A stretch of DNA of 64,000 bases from the NCBI GenBank assembly GCA_910574745.1, contig CAJTCE010000007.1, forward strand, positions 62,001-126,000, in the 5' to 3' direction. Shown here in pieces: positions 30,141 to 43,160 of this stretch. The notes beneath the pieces are model-generated. The model did not search any database and had not been told where the DNA came from. It was given only the letters and a program-made list of their open reading frames with translations. Origin of the DNA: Lachnospiraceae bacterium. GTDB taxonomy: Bacteria > Bacillota > Clostridia > Lachnospirales > Lachnospiraceae. Position numbers and translations under genes: made by a program. Within the stretch, counting starts at the first letter, position 1. Each line of letters opens with the position of its first letter.

Positions 30141-30353
30141 ATGGTTTATAAAATTAAATTAAGAGATGATTATATAAAACTTGGTCAGGCTTTGAAGGCT
30201 GCAGGTCTTGTTGAATCAGGTGTTGATGCTAAAATGGCTGTTTTGGACGGACTTGTCTGTGTTAATGGAAATACAGAACTTCAAAGAGGCAAAAAATTAT
30301 ATGATGGGGATATTGTTTCCTACGATGGGGAAACAATTATGATTGAAAAGTAA
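30141..30353 (+). CDS. rlbA: S4-domain RNA-binding protein (RlbA/YaaA)
   Basis: A 70-residue protein consisting of an S4 domain (YIKLGQALKAAGLVESGVDA, then VNGNTELQRGKKL). It is the YaaA/RlbA protein always found between dnaN and recF in Firmicutes, thought to act in ribosome assembly. Spacing to dnaN is 16 nt. Confidence 0.93.
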   Translation: MVYKIKLRDDYIKLGQALKAAGLVESGVDAKMAVLDGLVCVNGNTELQRGKKLYDGDIVSYDGETIMIEK

Positions 30354-30385
30354 ATTTACAATATTGTAATACATAGGTAAAAAAG

Positions 30386-33414
<3,029 letters not shown>

Positions 33415-33435
33415 TCAATAATTATTAATGAATGA

Positions 33436-33469
33436 TTTTTAATAAAGATAATAGAAGCTTTATTAAAAA
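33436..33469. other. AT-rich hairpin between gyrB and gyrA
   Basis: A perfect 12-bp stem, TTTTTAATAAAG (33436-33447) and CTTTATTAAAAA (33458-33469), has a 10-nt loop. It is almost all A-T and has no U-run, so it is at most a weak attenuator or an mRNA processing site. The remainder of the 130-nt gap shows only the gyrA ribosome site. Confidence 0.5.
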
Positions 33470-33544
33470 ATATATTATCCAACAGTTTTTAATTAGTATG
33501 AAAATATGAGTTTTTAAATTTCTATTTTCAGAAACGGAGAAAAA

Positions 33545-36085
33545 ATGGACGATCAGATTTTTGATAAGGAATATGACAAGGTTAAACATGTGGATTTGAA
33601 GAAAACCATGGAAACATCATATATTGATTATGCCATGAGCGTTATCGCTTCCCGTGCCCTTCCCGATGTAAGGGATGGTCTGAAGCCGGTTCAGCGAAGA
33701 GTTCTCTATTCCATGATTGAATTAAATAACGGTCCCGATAAACCGCATCGTAAAAGCGCGCGTATCGTCGGCGATACCATGGGTAAATATCATCCTCATG
33801 GAGACAGTTCCATTTATGGAGCCTTGGTTAATATGGCTCAGGAATGGTCTTTCCGTTATCCTTTAGTTGACGGTCACGGAAACTTTGGTTCTGTCGATGG
33901 GGATGGCGCGGCTGCCATGCGTTATACGGAAGCAAGGCTTTCCAAAATTTCCATGGAGCTGTTAGCAGATATTAACAAAGATACTGTTGATTTTGTTCCC
34001 AACTTCGATGAAACAGAAAAAGAGCCTTCTGTACTTCCCAGCCGTTATCCCAATCTTTTGGTAAACGGTACTACGGGTATTGCCGTAGGTATGGCAACAA
34101 ATATACCTCCTCATAATTTGAGGGAAGTCATATCCGCTGTTGTTAAAATTATTGATAATAAAATAGAAGAAAACAGGGAAACGGATATAGAAGAACTGTT
34201 AAAAATCGTAAAAGCCCCTGATTTTCCTACCGGCGGCGTTATTTTGGGAACTGCCGGAAGTGAAGAAGCTTACAGAACGGGAAGAGGTAAAGTAAGGGTA
34301 CGCGCGGTTACCAATATAGAAACTCTCCCTAACGGTAAAAGCAGTATTATTGTAACGGAACTTCCCTATATGGTTAATAAGGCAAATCTGATTTTGAAGA
34401 TTGCCGAAATGGTAAAAAATAAAAGATTAGACGGCATTACAGACTTAAGGGATGAATCCAGCCGTGAAGGAATGAGAGTTGTTATTGAACTTCGCAAGGA
34501 TGTAAATGCAAATGTCATATTAAATCATTTGTATAAGCATACACAGCTGCAGGATACTTTTGGTGTTATTATGTTAGCATTGGTTAACAATGAACCGAAG
34601 GTGTTAAATCTTCTTGATATGCTGAAGCATTATTTAAATCATCAAAAGGAAGTCGTAACCAGGAGAACAAAATACGATTTAAATAAAGCAGAAGAAAGAG
34701 ATCATATTTTACAGGGATTGTTAATTGCCCTGGATAATATTGATGAAGTTATTAAAATCATCAGAAGCAGCTCCAATACCCAGGCTGCAAAGGATAGTTT
34801 AATAGAGAGATTCGGCTTAACCGAAGTTCAGGCTCAGGCTATTGTAGATATGCGTTTACGTGCTCTTACCGGTCTGGAAAGAGAAAAGCTGGAAAATGAA
34901 CATAAAGAATTACTGGAAAAAATCGCTTATTTAAAATCTATTCTTGCTGATGAAAATGAATTATTAAAGGTTATCAGAGAAGAAATCATTATTATATCCG
35001 ATAAATACGGCGATGATCGAAGAAGTAAAATCGGTTATGATGAATTTGATATTTCCATGGAGGATTTGATTCCTTTGGAAAATACAGTAATTGCCATGAC
35101 CAGCTTAGGCTATGTAAAGCGTATGACTGTAGATAATTTTAAAGTACAGCACCGTGGAGGGAAAGGCATCAAAGGTATGCAGACCATAGAAGATGATTAT
35201 ATAGAAGATCTTCTTATGACTACAACCCATAATTATATTATGTTCTTTACCAATTACGGACGCACTTACAGATTAAAAGCATATCAGATTCCTGAAGCGG
35301 GAAGGAATGCAAGGGGAACTGCGATTGTAAATCTGCTGCAGTTGAATCCCGGAGAAAAAATTTCGGCTGTCATTCCGATTGAGGATTATGAAGCCAAAAG
35401 AAATCTCTTTATGGTTACAAAGAACGGTATCGTTAAGAAAACACCTCTTCATGAATTTAAGAATATCCGCAAAAACGGACTGGCGGCTATTAATATCAGA
35501 GAAGATGATGAACTGATTGAAGTAAAGAGTACAGATGCTTCCAGTGAAATTTTCTTAGTTACCAAAAAAGGAATGTGTATCTGCTTTAAAGAAACGGATG
35601 TAAGAGCTACCGGAAGAAGTTCCATGGGAGTCATCGGCATGAATCTTTCCAAGGACGATGAAATTGTGGGAATGCAGCTTGAACATCAGGGAGAAACTTT
35701 ATTGATCGTATCCGAAAAAGGAATGGGAAAAAGAACTTATTTAAGTGAGTTTCATGTCCAGAACCGCGGCGGTAAAGGTGTCAGATGTTATAAAATTATC
35801 GAGAAAACAGGCGATGTGATCGGCGTGAAGGCAGTAAATGATGATCACGAGATTATGATGATCACTGATGAAGGCATAATTATCCAGATTGCCATGGACG
35901 ATGTTTCCATTCAGGGAAGAAATACCTCCGGCGTAAAGCTGATGAATCTTGATGAGGATGTGAAAATTGCCCAGATTGCCAAGGTAAGGGAAAAAATTTC
36001 CGGGGAAGATGGGGAATTGGAGATTGAAGAAGATTCGGAAGAAGCAGAATTAGACGAGGAATTTTCTGATGAAAGCAAAGAGTAG
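33545..36085 (+). CDS. gyrA: DNA gyrase subunit A
   Basis: An 846-residue subunit that cuts and rejoins DNA. The catalytic Tyr is Y127 ([11 protein letters not shown]). The quinolone region reads [14 protein letters not shown]88 matches E. coli S83, but the D87 position is Gly (G92). The C-terminal beta-pinwheel contains the GyrA-box-like [10 protein letters not shown] (Q-R-G-G-K-G). The very C-terminal tail is acidic (Glu/Asp-rich), a common variable feature. A terminator follows. Confidence 0.98.
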   Translation: MDDQIFDKEYDKVKHVDLKKTMETSYIDYAMSVIASRALPDVRDGLKPVQRRVLYSMIELNNGPDKPHRKSARIVGDTMGKYHPHGDSSIYGALVNMAQEWSFRYPLVDGHGNFGSVDGDGAAAMRYTEARLSKISMELLADINKDTVDFVPNFDETEKEPSVLPSRYPNLLVNGTTGIAVGMATNIPPHNLREVISAVVKIIDNKIEENRETDIEELLKIVKAPDFPTGGVILGTAGSEEAYRTGRGKVRVRAVTNIETLPNGKSSIIVTELPYMVNKANLILKIAEMVKNKRLDGITDLRDESSREGMRVVIELRKDVNANVILNHLYKHTQLQDTFGVIMLALVNNEPKVLNLLDMLKHYLNHQKEVVTRRTKYDLNKAEERDHILQGLLIALDNIDEVIKIIRSSSNTQAAKDSLIERFGLTEVQAQAIVDMRLRALTGLEREKLENEHKELLEKIAYLKSILADENELLKVIREEIIIISDKYGDDRRSKIGYDEFDISMEDLIPLENTVIAMTSLGYVKRMTVDNFKVQHRGGKGIKGMQTIEDDYIEDLLMTTTHNYIMFFTNYGRTYRLKAYQIPEAGRNARGTAIVNLLQLNPGEKISAVIPIEDYEAKRNLFMVTKNGIVKKTPLHEFKNIRKNGLAAINIREDDELIEVKSTDASSEIFLVTKKGMCICFKETDVRATGRSSMGVIGMNLSKDDEIVGMQLEHQGETLLIVSEKGMGKRTYLSEFHVQNRGGKGVRCYKIIEKTGDVIGVKAVNDDHEIMMITDEGIIIQIAMDDVSIQGRNTSGVKLMNLDEDVKIAQIAKVREKISGEDGELEIEEDSEEAELDEEFSDESKE

Positions 36086-36102
36086 AAATATTTAATAATA
36101 AT

Positions 36103-36148
36103 AATCAGAGGATATCTTATTTTGGATTTCCTCTGATTTATTTTATAT
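36103..36148 (+). terminator. Terminator after gyrA
   Basis: A perfect 10-bp stem AATCAGAGGA (36103-36112)/TCCTCTGATT (36129-36138) with a 16-nt loop is followed by TATTTTATATT. It closes the dnaA-gyrA block. Confidence 0.85.
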
Positions 36149-36206
36149 TAATGAATTATAAAAGAATGAAAAATTTTCATTAAGTCCAGAAAACCTAAAT
36201 GGTTTT

Positions 36207-36428
36207 CTATAATTCTTTTATAACATCAAGTAACTGGTCTTTTGTAACTCCATATTGATTAGCGTATTGAATAGTTTCTTTTGCACGTTCTTTTATATAT
36301 TCAACAGGATTATCTTTTGTAATATTTATAATTATTTTATGTTCATTTAATTCTTTAGGAGAAGCATTTTGAAGAAATTCTTCCAGACTTTTAAAAATAA
36401 ATTTCACTTTTTTTGATTTTCCTGACAT
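36207..36428 (-). CDS. Hypothetical small protein, 73 aa
   Basis: A 73-residue, Lys/Glu-rich soluble protein (MSGKSKKVKFIFKSLEEFLQ...). A helical C-terminal end (YIKERAKETIQYANQYGVTK) could form a helix hairpin. I do not recognise a family. The Shine-Dalgarno is weak (AGAG about 10 nt upstream). It lies 92 nt downstream of the MreB-like gene in the same direction and may be cotranscribed with it. Both are head-on to replication and convergent with gyrA. Confidence 0.55.
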   Translation of the reverse strand: MSGKSKKVKFIFKSLEEFLQNASPKELNEHKIIINITKDNPVEYIKERAKETIQYANQYGVTKDQLLDVIKEL

Positions 36429-36520
36429 GTAAATAATCTCTTCATAGGCTTTTAAATTAATTTTATCTATTTGAAAAGGAATGCATAAAGAAATAGAAGG
36501 AATTCTAAATAAATTTTGTT

Positions 36521-36697
36521 TTATAGTTTTTTTAAAAAATGAGCAAACATTCTTTCTGCTTCATTTCCAATAGCTAAAATCTTTTGTAATTTTTCTTCCA
36601 TTTCTATGGCAATCAGGGATTTTTCTTTTAATACAATTCCCCGATCTTTTATATATATTTCAATATCGGCAGGTTCATAGAATGATAATTTATCCAT
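36521..36697 (-). CDS. Mini-protein resembling the MreB/Mbl N-terminus (58 aa)
   Basis: A 58-codon frame on the minus strand starts at ATG 36697, 7 nt after AAGGAAAG, and ends at TAA 36521. Residues 10-50 align by eye with the start of MreB/Mbl: ADIEIYIKDRGIVLKEKSLI (10-29), then ILAIGNEAERMF (40-51). In MreB this reads as D-L-G-T-A-N-x-L-x-Y-x-K-G-x-GIVLxEPS, then AVGxEAxxM. The phosphate-binding DLGTAN loop is missing, and nothing of subdomains IB-II remains. It may be a degenerate mreB scrap or a small protein that mimics or caps MreB. Both ends are clean, with no stop inside. Confidence 0.65.
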   Translation of the reverse strand: MDKLSFYEPADIEIYIKDRGIVLKEKSLIAIEMEEKLQKILAIGNEAERMFAHFLKKL

Positions 36698-36736
36698 ATG
36701 TTATTCTTTCCTTATATATTTATTTTTACAAGTAAT

Positions 36737-36783
36737 ACTCTAAAGAGTACGAGTAATCTAAAGAGTACAAGTGCTCTTTAGAT
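36737..36783 (-). promoter_or_regulatory. Triple CTAAAGAG element and hairpin upstream of the MreB-like gene
   Basis: Three copies of an 8-10 bp unit occur within 47 nt: ACTCTAAAGAGT (36737-36748), ATCTAAAGAG (36756-36765) and its inverted copy CTCTTTAGAT (36774-36783). The last two form a perfect 10-bp stem with an 8-nt loop. They lie 40-86 nt upstream of the 58-codon gene. They could be a multi-site operator or a leader hairpin. The rest of 36784-37010 is AT-rich with nothing recognisable. Confidence 0.6.
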
Positions 36784-37010
36784 CACAAGTAATTTGATAG
36801 GTTTAAATGAATTAATCATAATTACATTTTGAAGATTGATTTTATATATGTCAAGAAAATCTAAAAAATATGATTAAAAATATCATTGAAATATCATTAA
36901 AAGTGTAAATAAATCTGGCATTAAATTTTAAAACTCAATACATTATTGTGTATATTGTACAAATTCAATATAAGAATATAGTAATCAATGTACAAATTAT
37001 TAAAAAGTAA

Positions 37011-37152
37011 TTGACAAGCTTTTTATGACTTGGTACTATATGTCTATAAATAAATTTATAATGATTTGGATTGTTACTGAAGGTTGTTTTTTGACCAAGA
37101 AGGCTATACCACTTGATACTTATATTAGATTTGTCGAGGGTGTGGTCTTTTA
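37011..37152 (+). promoter_or_regulatory. Promoter and decayed RAT/terminator leader of the second licT
   Basis: A promoter TTGACA (37011-37016), 17 nt, TACTAT (37034-37039) is followed by the RAT start GGATTGTTACTGA (37068-37080). The expected GCAGGC half is not clean (AAGGC at 37100-37104). A weak stem ACCAC (37108-37112)/GTGGT (37142-37146) before TCTTTTATTTTAT would be the terminator. The layout is that of a licT leader, but the RNA elements look degraded. Confidence 0.65.
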
Positions 37153-37201
37153 TTTTATATAAAATTTTGGGAATATAGATATCGTTAATTGGGGGATTGA
37201 C

Positions 37202-37884
37202 ATGGTAGTAGATAAAGTAATCAATAATAATCTTGTCAGGGCATTAAACGATAAAAAAGTAGAAGTATTGATTATGGGATGCGGTCTTGGGTTTAAGAAA
37301 AAACCGGGGGACCCTATTTATGAAAAACTAATTGAAAAGGTCTATAAGATTATTGATGAAAAGGAAGAAAATAAGTTTGAAGAGCTTCTTTCCAGTATTC
37401 CTCCGGAGCATATCAGAATTGCAAATAACATTGTAGAATATGCAAGAAATGAAATGGAAATTAAAATCAATGACAGTATCTATTTATCATTGACGGATCA
37501 TATTAATTATGCCATTGAACGGGCAAAGAACGGCATATGTTTAAAAAACGCCTTATTAATACAACACAGACTATGGATGCCGTAAAGCTGGTGTAAAATT
37601 CCATCCAGATTGTAAAGTATCATTTTCATAAGGAATTAAATGAAAACAGTGTTCATTATGAAAGGTTTCTGGCTCATTTAAAATTTTTTGCCCAGAGGGT
37701 ATTAACCGATAAGGAAATAGAACCGGATGATGAAGAATTTGTAAAAATGATACAAAGCAAATATAAAGAAGAATATATTTGCGCCTGTAAAATAGGAGAA
37801 TATATATAAAAAGAATTTGACAAAACAATGACAGATGAGGAATTGATTTATCTGACAGTTCATATTAAGCGAGTTACAATGTAA
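37202..37884 (+). pseudogene. Broken BglG/LicT-family antiterminator
   Basis: The first 110 or so codons encode a normal CAT RNA-binding domain (VINNNLVRALNDKKVEVLIM, then GCGLGFKKKPG) and the start of PRD1 (LTDHINYAIERAKNGICLKN). The frame then breaks at about 37555-37585. A different frame continues with typical linker and PRD2 sequence (NTTQTMDAVKLV, then SIQIVKYHFHKELNENS, then YERFLAHLKFFAQRVL), interrupted by two in-frame stops (37594-37596 and 37807-37809). It ends at TAA 37884 (TVHIKRVTM). About 50 residues of PRD1 are deleted. It cannot make a regulated antiterminator; the intact copy at 6451 probably replaces it. Confidence 0.92.
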
Positions 37885-37901
37885 TTTAAAGATAAAATTT
37901 G

Positions 37902-37992
37902 GGATTGTTACTGGAATGGAGAAATCTTAGGCAGGCTATACCCGGAAGAGAAAGTGGAGACACTTTGTGCTTTCGGGTATTTTTTATTTTTT
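37902..37992 (+). promoter_or_regulatory. RAT and intrinsic terminator in front of the second PTS gene
   Basis: GGATTGTTACTGG (37902-37914) and, after a 16-nt insert, GGCAGGC (37930-37936) form a RAT-like element. It overlaps a terminator: ATACCCG (37938-37944) pairs with CGGGTAT (37974-37980), with an inner AAGTG/CACTT stem, followed by a long T-rich tract. It would block transcription into the PTS gene unless a LicT-type protein binds. The local licT is a pseudogene, so control in trans is implied. Confidence 0.82.
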
Positions 37993-38080
37993 CATATTAT
38001 ATAAAGAATGCAAGCAGCAATTGCACTGCAGAAAATATAAACAATGTATAGCAGTATGAAACTGCAGAAAGGAGAAAGCT

Positions 38081-39952
38081 ATGGATTATCAGACATTGGG
38101 AAAATCAATACTTGAAAAAGTAGGCGGAGAGAAAAATATCTCAGCTCTCAACCATTGTGCAACCAGACTTCGGTTTAATTTAAATGACGATAGTATCCCG
38201 GTTGACGCAGAAGTAAAGGCAATTCCCGGAGTAATGGGAGTTGTAAAAAAAGGAGGTCAGTATCAGGTAGTCATCGGTTCTGACGTAGCAAATGTTTATA
38301 AGGCTATAAACGGTATGACAAACATTCAGGACGGTTCCGGCGGGGAGGGACCGAAAGAAAAGAAAAAAATCCTGGATGTTGTAATCGATACCATGTCGGG
38401 CATTTTTACTCCTATTCTTCCGGCAATTACCGCAGCCGGTATGATTAAAGCTGTTTTGGCTTTGTTAGTGGCATTTAAGCTGGTAAGTAATGAAACTACC
38501 GTTTATCAGGTATTGAATTTTATGGCTGATGCGGCGTTCTATTTCCTGCCGATTCTGTTAGCGAGCAGTGCAGCCAAGAAATTCAAATGTAACCCTTATC
38601 TGGCAATGATGTTGGGAGGTATATTACTGCATCCTACCCTGATCAGTATGGTAGCACAGTCACAGGAAACAGGAGAAGCGATCAAATTCGGATTTCTGAC
38701 GATTACCAATGCAAGCTATTCGTCTTCCGTACTTCCTATTATTTTGATTGTCTGGTTTATGTCTTATGTGGAGCCGATTGCAGATAAGATTTCGCCGAAA
38801 CCGGTTAAATTCTTTACAAAGCCTTTGATCACGATTTTTGTAACAGGTCTTGTAGGACTGATTGTAATCGGACCGATCGGATATATTATCAGTAATTATG
38901 TTGCAGACGGCGTTAATGCCCTCAACACTTATTGCAGCTGGTTAGTACCTGTATTAGTAGGTACTCTTACACCGCTTCTGGTTATGACAGGTACCCACTA
39001 CGGTCTTGTTCCTATCGGTATCAATAACAGAATGATGATGGGATATGATACTTTGATTTATCCCGGTATGTTAGCTTCCAATGTTGCACAGGGCGGTGCA
39101 GCCCTTGCCGTAAGTATTAAAAGTAAAAAAACAGATGTAAAATCTCTTGCATCTTCTGCAGGTATAACAGCGGTCTGCGGTATTACAGAGCCTGCATTAT
39201 ACGGCGTTAACTTAAGATTTAAAACACCTTTGTATGCATCCATGATTGCCGGCGGTATAGGCGGATTATTTATGGGAATCTTTGGAGTTAAAAACTTTTC
39301 CGGCGGTTCTCCGGGATTTTTGACACTGCCCAGCTACATCGGAGACGATACTTTAACAAGCTTCTACTTTGCATGTATCGGCGCTGTTATTTCCGTAGTT
39401 CTGGCATTTGTAATTACTTTGGTCATTTTTAAGGATGAAGAAGAAACAACAAGGGAAGAAAAAGATGATAGTGCTGCTTCCGAAAAAAAATCCGTACAAG
39501 GAAAAGAGATTGAAATTTTTTCTCCCATTAAAGGAGAAGCAGTTGAACTAAGCGAAGTGGATGATCCCACTTTTGCAGAAGAAATTTTAGGAAAAGGCGC
39601 TGCAATCATTCCTTCTGAAGGAAAAGTGTCCGCACCTTTTGACGGAACAGTTATTTCCGTATTTGATACAAAACATGCCATTGCACTGCAATCGGCAGAT
39701 GGACTGGAATTATTGATTCATATCGGACTGGATACGGTAAAGTTGAACGGAAAGCATTATGATGCTAAAGTATCTAACGGAGATAAAATCAAAAAAGGCC
39801 AGGAATTGATTGTTTTTGATATGGATAAAATTAAAAAAGAGGGTTATGATATTGTGACGCCCGTGGTCGTGACCAATCCTGACGATTATTCGGATTTTGA
39901 TACTGTAAAAGGTTCCTTATCTATAGGAGATTCCTTTATAAAGGTAAAATGA
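38081..39952 (+). CDS. PTS beta-glucoside transporter, IIBCA (second copy)
   Basis: A 623-residue enzyme II in the order IIB (C26 in LNHCATRLRF), IIC, IIA (H547 in LLIHIGLDTVKL). It is clearly homologous to the protein at 4546-6426 but well diverged, so it is not a recent duplicate. It takes up a beta-glucoside or related sugar and phosphorylates it. AAAGGAG lies upstream of the ATG. The RAT-terminator at 37902-37992 controls it. The GH1 gene 134 nt downstream would cleave its product. Confidence 0.93.
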   Translation: MDYQTLGKSILEKVGGEKNISALNHCATRLRFNLNDDSIPVDAEVKAIPGVMGVVKKGGQYQVVIGSDVANVYKAINGMTNIQDGSGGEGPKEKKKILDVVIDTMSGIFTPILPAITAAGMIKAVLALLVAFKLVSNETTVYQVLNFMADAAFYFLPILLASSAAKKFKCNPYLAMMLGGILLHPTLISMVAQSQETGEAIKFGFLTITNASYSSSVLPIILIVWFMSYVEPIADKISPKPVKFFTKPLITIFVTGLVGLIVIGPIGYIISNYVADGVNALNTYCSWLVPVLVGTLTPLLVMTGTHYGLVPIGINNRMMMGYDTLIYPGMLASNVAQGGAALAVSIKSKKTDVKSLASSAGITAVCGITEPALYGVNLRFKTPLYASMIAGGIGGLFMGIFGVKNFSGGSPGFLTLPSYIGDDTLTSFYFACIGAVISVVLAFVITLVIFKDEEETTREEKDDSAASEKKSVQGKEIEIFSPIKGEAVELSEVDDPTFAEEILGKGAAIIPSEGKVSAPFDGTVISVFDTKHAIALQSADGLELLIHIGLDTVKLNGKHYDAKVSNGDKIKKGQELIVFDMDKIKKEGYDIVTPVVVTNPDDYSDFDTVKGSLSIGDSFIKVK

Positions 39953-40047
39953 AATTGTGTTTTCTTAAGTAATTATTAGTTGAATATTATAGAAAAAGAT
40001 CTTATATTATTTGCATGATGATCCGTTTATGAAAGATATTTTGATAA

Positions 40048-41520
<1,473 letters not shown>

Positions 41521-41605
41521 AGTAAAACCAACAAATGGACAGATGGTAAAAAAAATATAACATAAGCCTTTCTTATAAAAAATGATAAACTTTGGTTATA
41601 GAAAA

Positions 41606-41615
41606 GAACCGGTTC
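41606..41615. promoter_or_regulatory. Palindrome upstream of the GPH symporter gene
   Basis: GAACCGGTTC is a perfect 10-bp palindrome 32 nt before the symporter ATG, within A-rich flanks. Its position at the promoter/leader fits an operator, but no matching regulator can be named. Confidence 0.35.
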
Positions 41616-41646
41616 AACAAAATTTTTTACAAGGAGGGCTTTCGTT

Positions 41647-43065
41647 ATGAACGAATTAAAAAGATCGCCAAAAGAAAAATGGTGTTTTGGTATCGGAGCT
41701 ATCGGAAAAGATGCAATTTGTAACCTTGTTGGTGCATTTTTGATGCTATATCTGACAGATACTTTGGGTATTGCTGCAGGCTTTGTTGGAACCTTGTTCT
41801 TTGTTGCCAGGATGTGGGACGCTGTTAATGATCCTGTAATGGGTATGATCGTTGACAATACAAAGACAAAATACGGAAAATTCAGAATCTGGTTAATTGT
41901 TGGAACATTGATAAATGCTGTTGTGTTTGTTTTATTATTTACTACTCTCGGAATTACAGATATGAAAACAAAATGTATTTATGTATCCGTTATGTATATT
42001 TTGTACGGCATGACCTATACCATTATGGATGTTCCTTACTGGTCCTGGCTGCCCAATCTTTCCAAGGATCCCAGGGAAAGAGAAAAGATTTCCGTTATCC
42101 CCAGAATTTTTGCAAGCCTTGGAGGATTCATCATCTGTACATTCGGATTGAATATCATTGATTTCTTTAACCGTATGGCGGGAGATGAGACCATTCTTCA
42201 GGAACAGAAGAACGGTTCTATGTTAAATATCAGTGAAACAGGTTTTACATACTGTGCAATTGCCATTGCAATCCTGTTTATTGTTACTATTGCAATTACT
42301 GTATTTAATGTAAAGGAAGAATCTACTTTAAGTGCGAAGGTACAGAAAACCAATTTGAAAGAAGCTTTTGCAGTTATTATCAAAAATGACCAGCTGGTGG
42401 CATTTATCGGGCTTCTTCTTACTTTTAACCTTTGCACCCAGGTATTAAAAGCCTTTGCTGTTTATTACTTCAAAGAGGTTTGCGGAAGCGCAACTTTGTA
42501 TTCCGTGTTCGGATTTACAATTCTGGCGGAGATGCTTGGTCTGTTCTGCTTCCCTATCATTGCAAAGAAAATTGACCGTGAAAAGGTGTATGCTTTAGCA
42601 TGCGGTCTACCTATTGCAGGACTTGTAATGCTTCTCATTTTTGGGTTTGTAGCGCCCACCAGCGCCGCAGGCGTTATTGTATCCTGCTGTCTCTTGTTCT
42701 TCGGTTCGGGATTATCCATCGGAACAACTACCTGCTGTATTGCCGATGTTATCGACTATGGCGAAATTAAATTCGGAAAGAGAAATGAAAGCGTAACATG
42801 TTCTGCACAGACTTTCCTGATGAAAATGGCGTCTGCTCTTGCAGCATTGTTTACCGGTTTAGGATTGGAATTAGTAGGCTACAACCCTGAAATGGCAGGA
42901 AATCAGGCAGCTTCCACGATAACCGGTATCCGTATCCTGATGTTTGTACTTCCTATCATCCTTGCGGTTTTAAGCTTTATTATCTTCAAATTCGGATATA
43001 AATTAAAGGGTCAGAGATTAACGCAGCTGACAAAAGACGTCAACAAATTGCATGCACAGAATTAA
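41647..43065 (+). CDS. GPH-family sugar:cation symporter (MelB-like)
   Basis: A 472-residue major-facilitator protein with 12 membrane helices of the glycoside-pentoside-hexuronide:cation symporter family. Family signals are the N-terminal [20 protein letters not shown], then [20 protein letters not shown] with the cation-site acids, and GKFRIWLI. The next gene encodes an alpha-galactosidase, so melibiose, raffinose or a similar alpha-galactoside is the likely substrate. AAGGAGGG precedes the ATG. Confidence 0.9.
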   Translation: MNELKRSPKEKWCFGIGAIGKDAICNLVGAFLMLYLTDTLGIAAGFVGTLFFVARMWDAVNDPVMGMIVDNTKTKYGKFRIWLIVGTLINAVVFVLLFTTLGITDMKTKCIYVSVMYILYGMTYTIMDVPYWSWLPNLSKDPREREKISVIPRIFASLGGFIICTFGLNIIDFFNRMAGDETILQEQKNGSMLNISETGFTYCAIAIAILFIVTIAITVFNVKEESTLSAKVQKTNLKEAFAVIIKNDQLVAFIGLLLTFNLCTQVLKAFAVYYFKEVCGSATLYSVFGFTILAEMLGLFCFPIIAKKIDREKVYALACGLPIAGLVMLLIFGFVAPTSAAGVIVSCCLLFFGSGLSIGTTTCCIADVIDYGEIKFGKRNESVTCSAQTFLMKMASALAALFTGLGLELVGYNPEMAGNQAASTITGIRILMFVLPIILAVLSFIIFKFGYKLKGQRLTQLTKDVNKLHAQN

Positions 43066-43160
43066 AAAATGTTCGAAAATCATTACCGATACAAAGAGAT
43101 AATTTTATAATAATCTGCCAGAGTGTCAGTTGAAAATCAGTATTTAAGGAGAGTAGGCTT

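Noticed and set aside
36737-36783. CRISPR-like short repeats
   Set aside because: Only three short units, one inverted, without spacers of regular length or cas genes; better seen as operator or hairpin.
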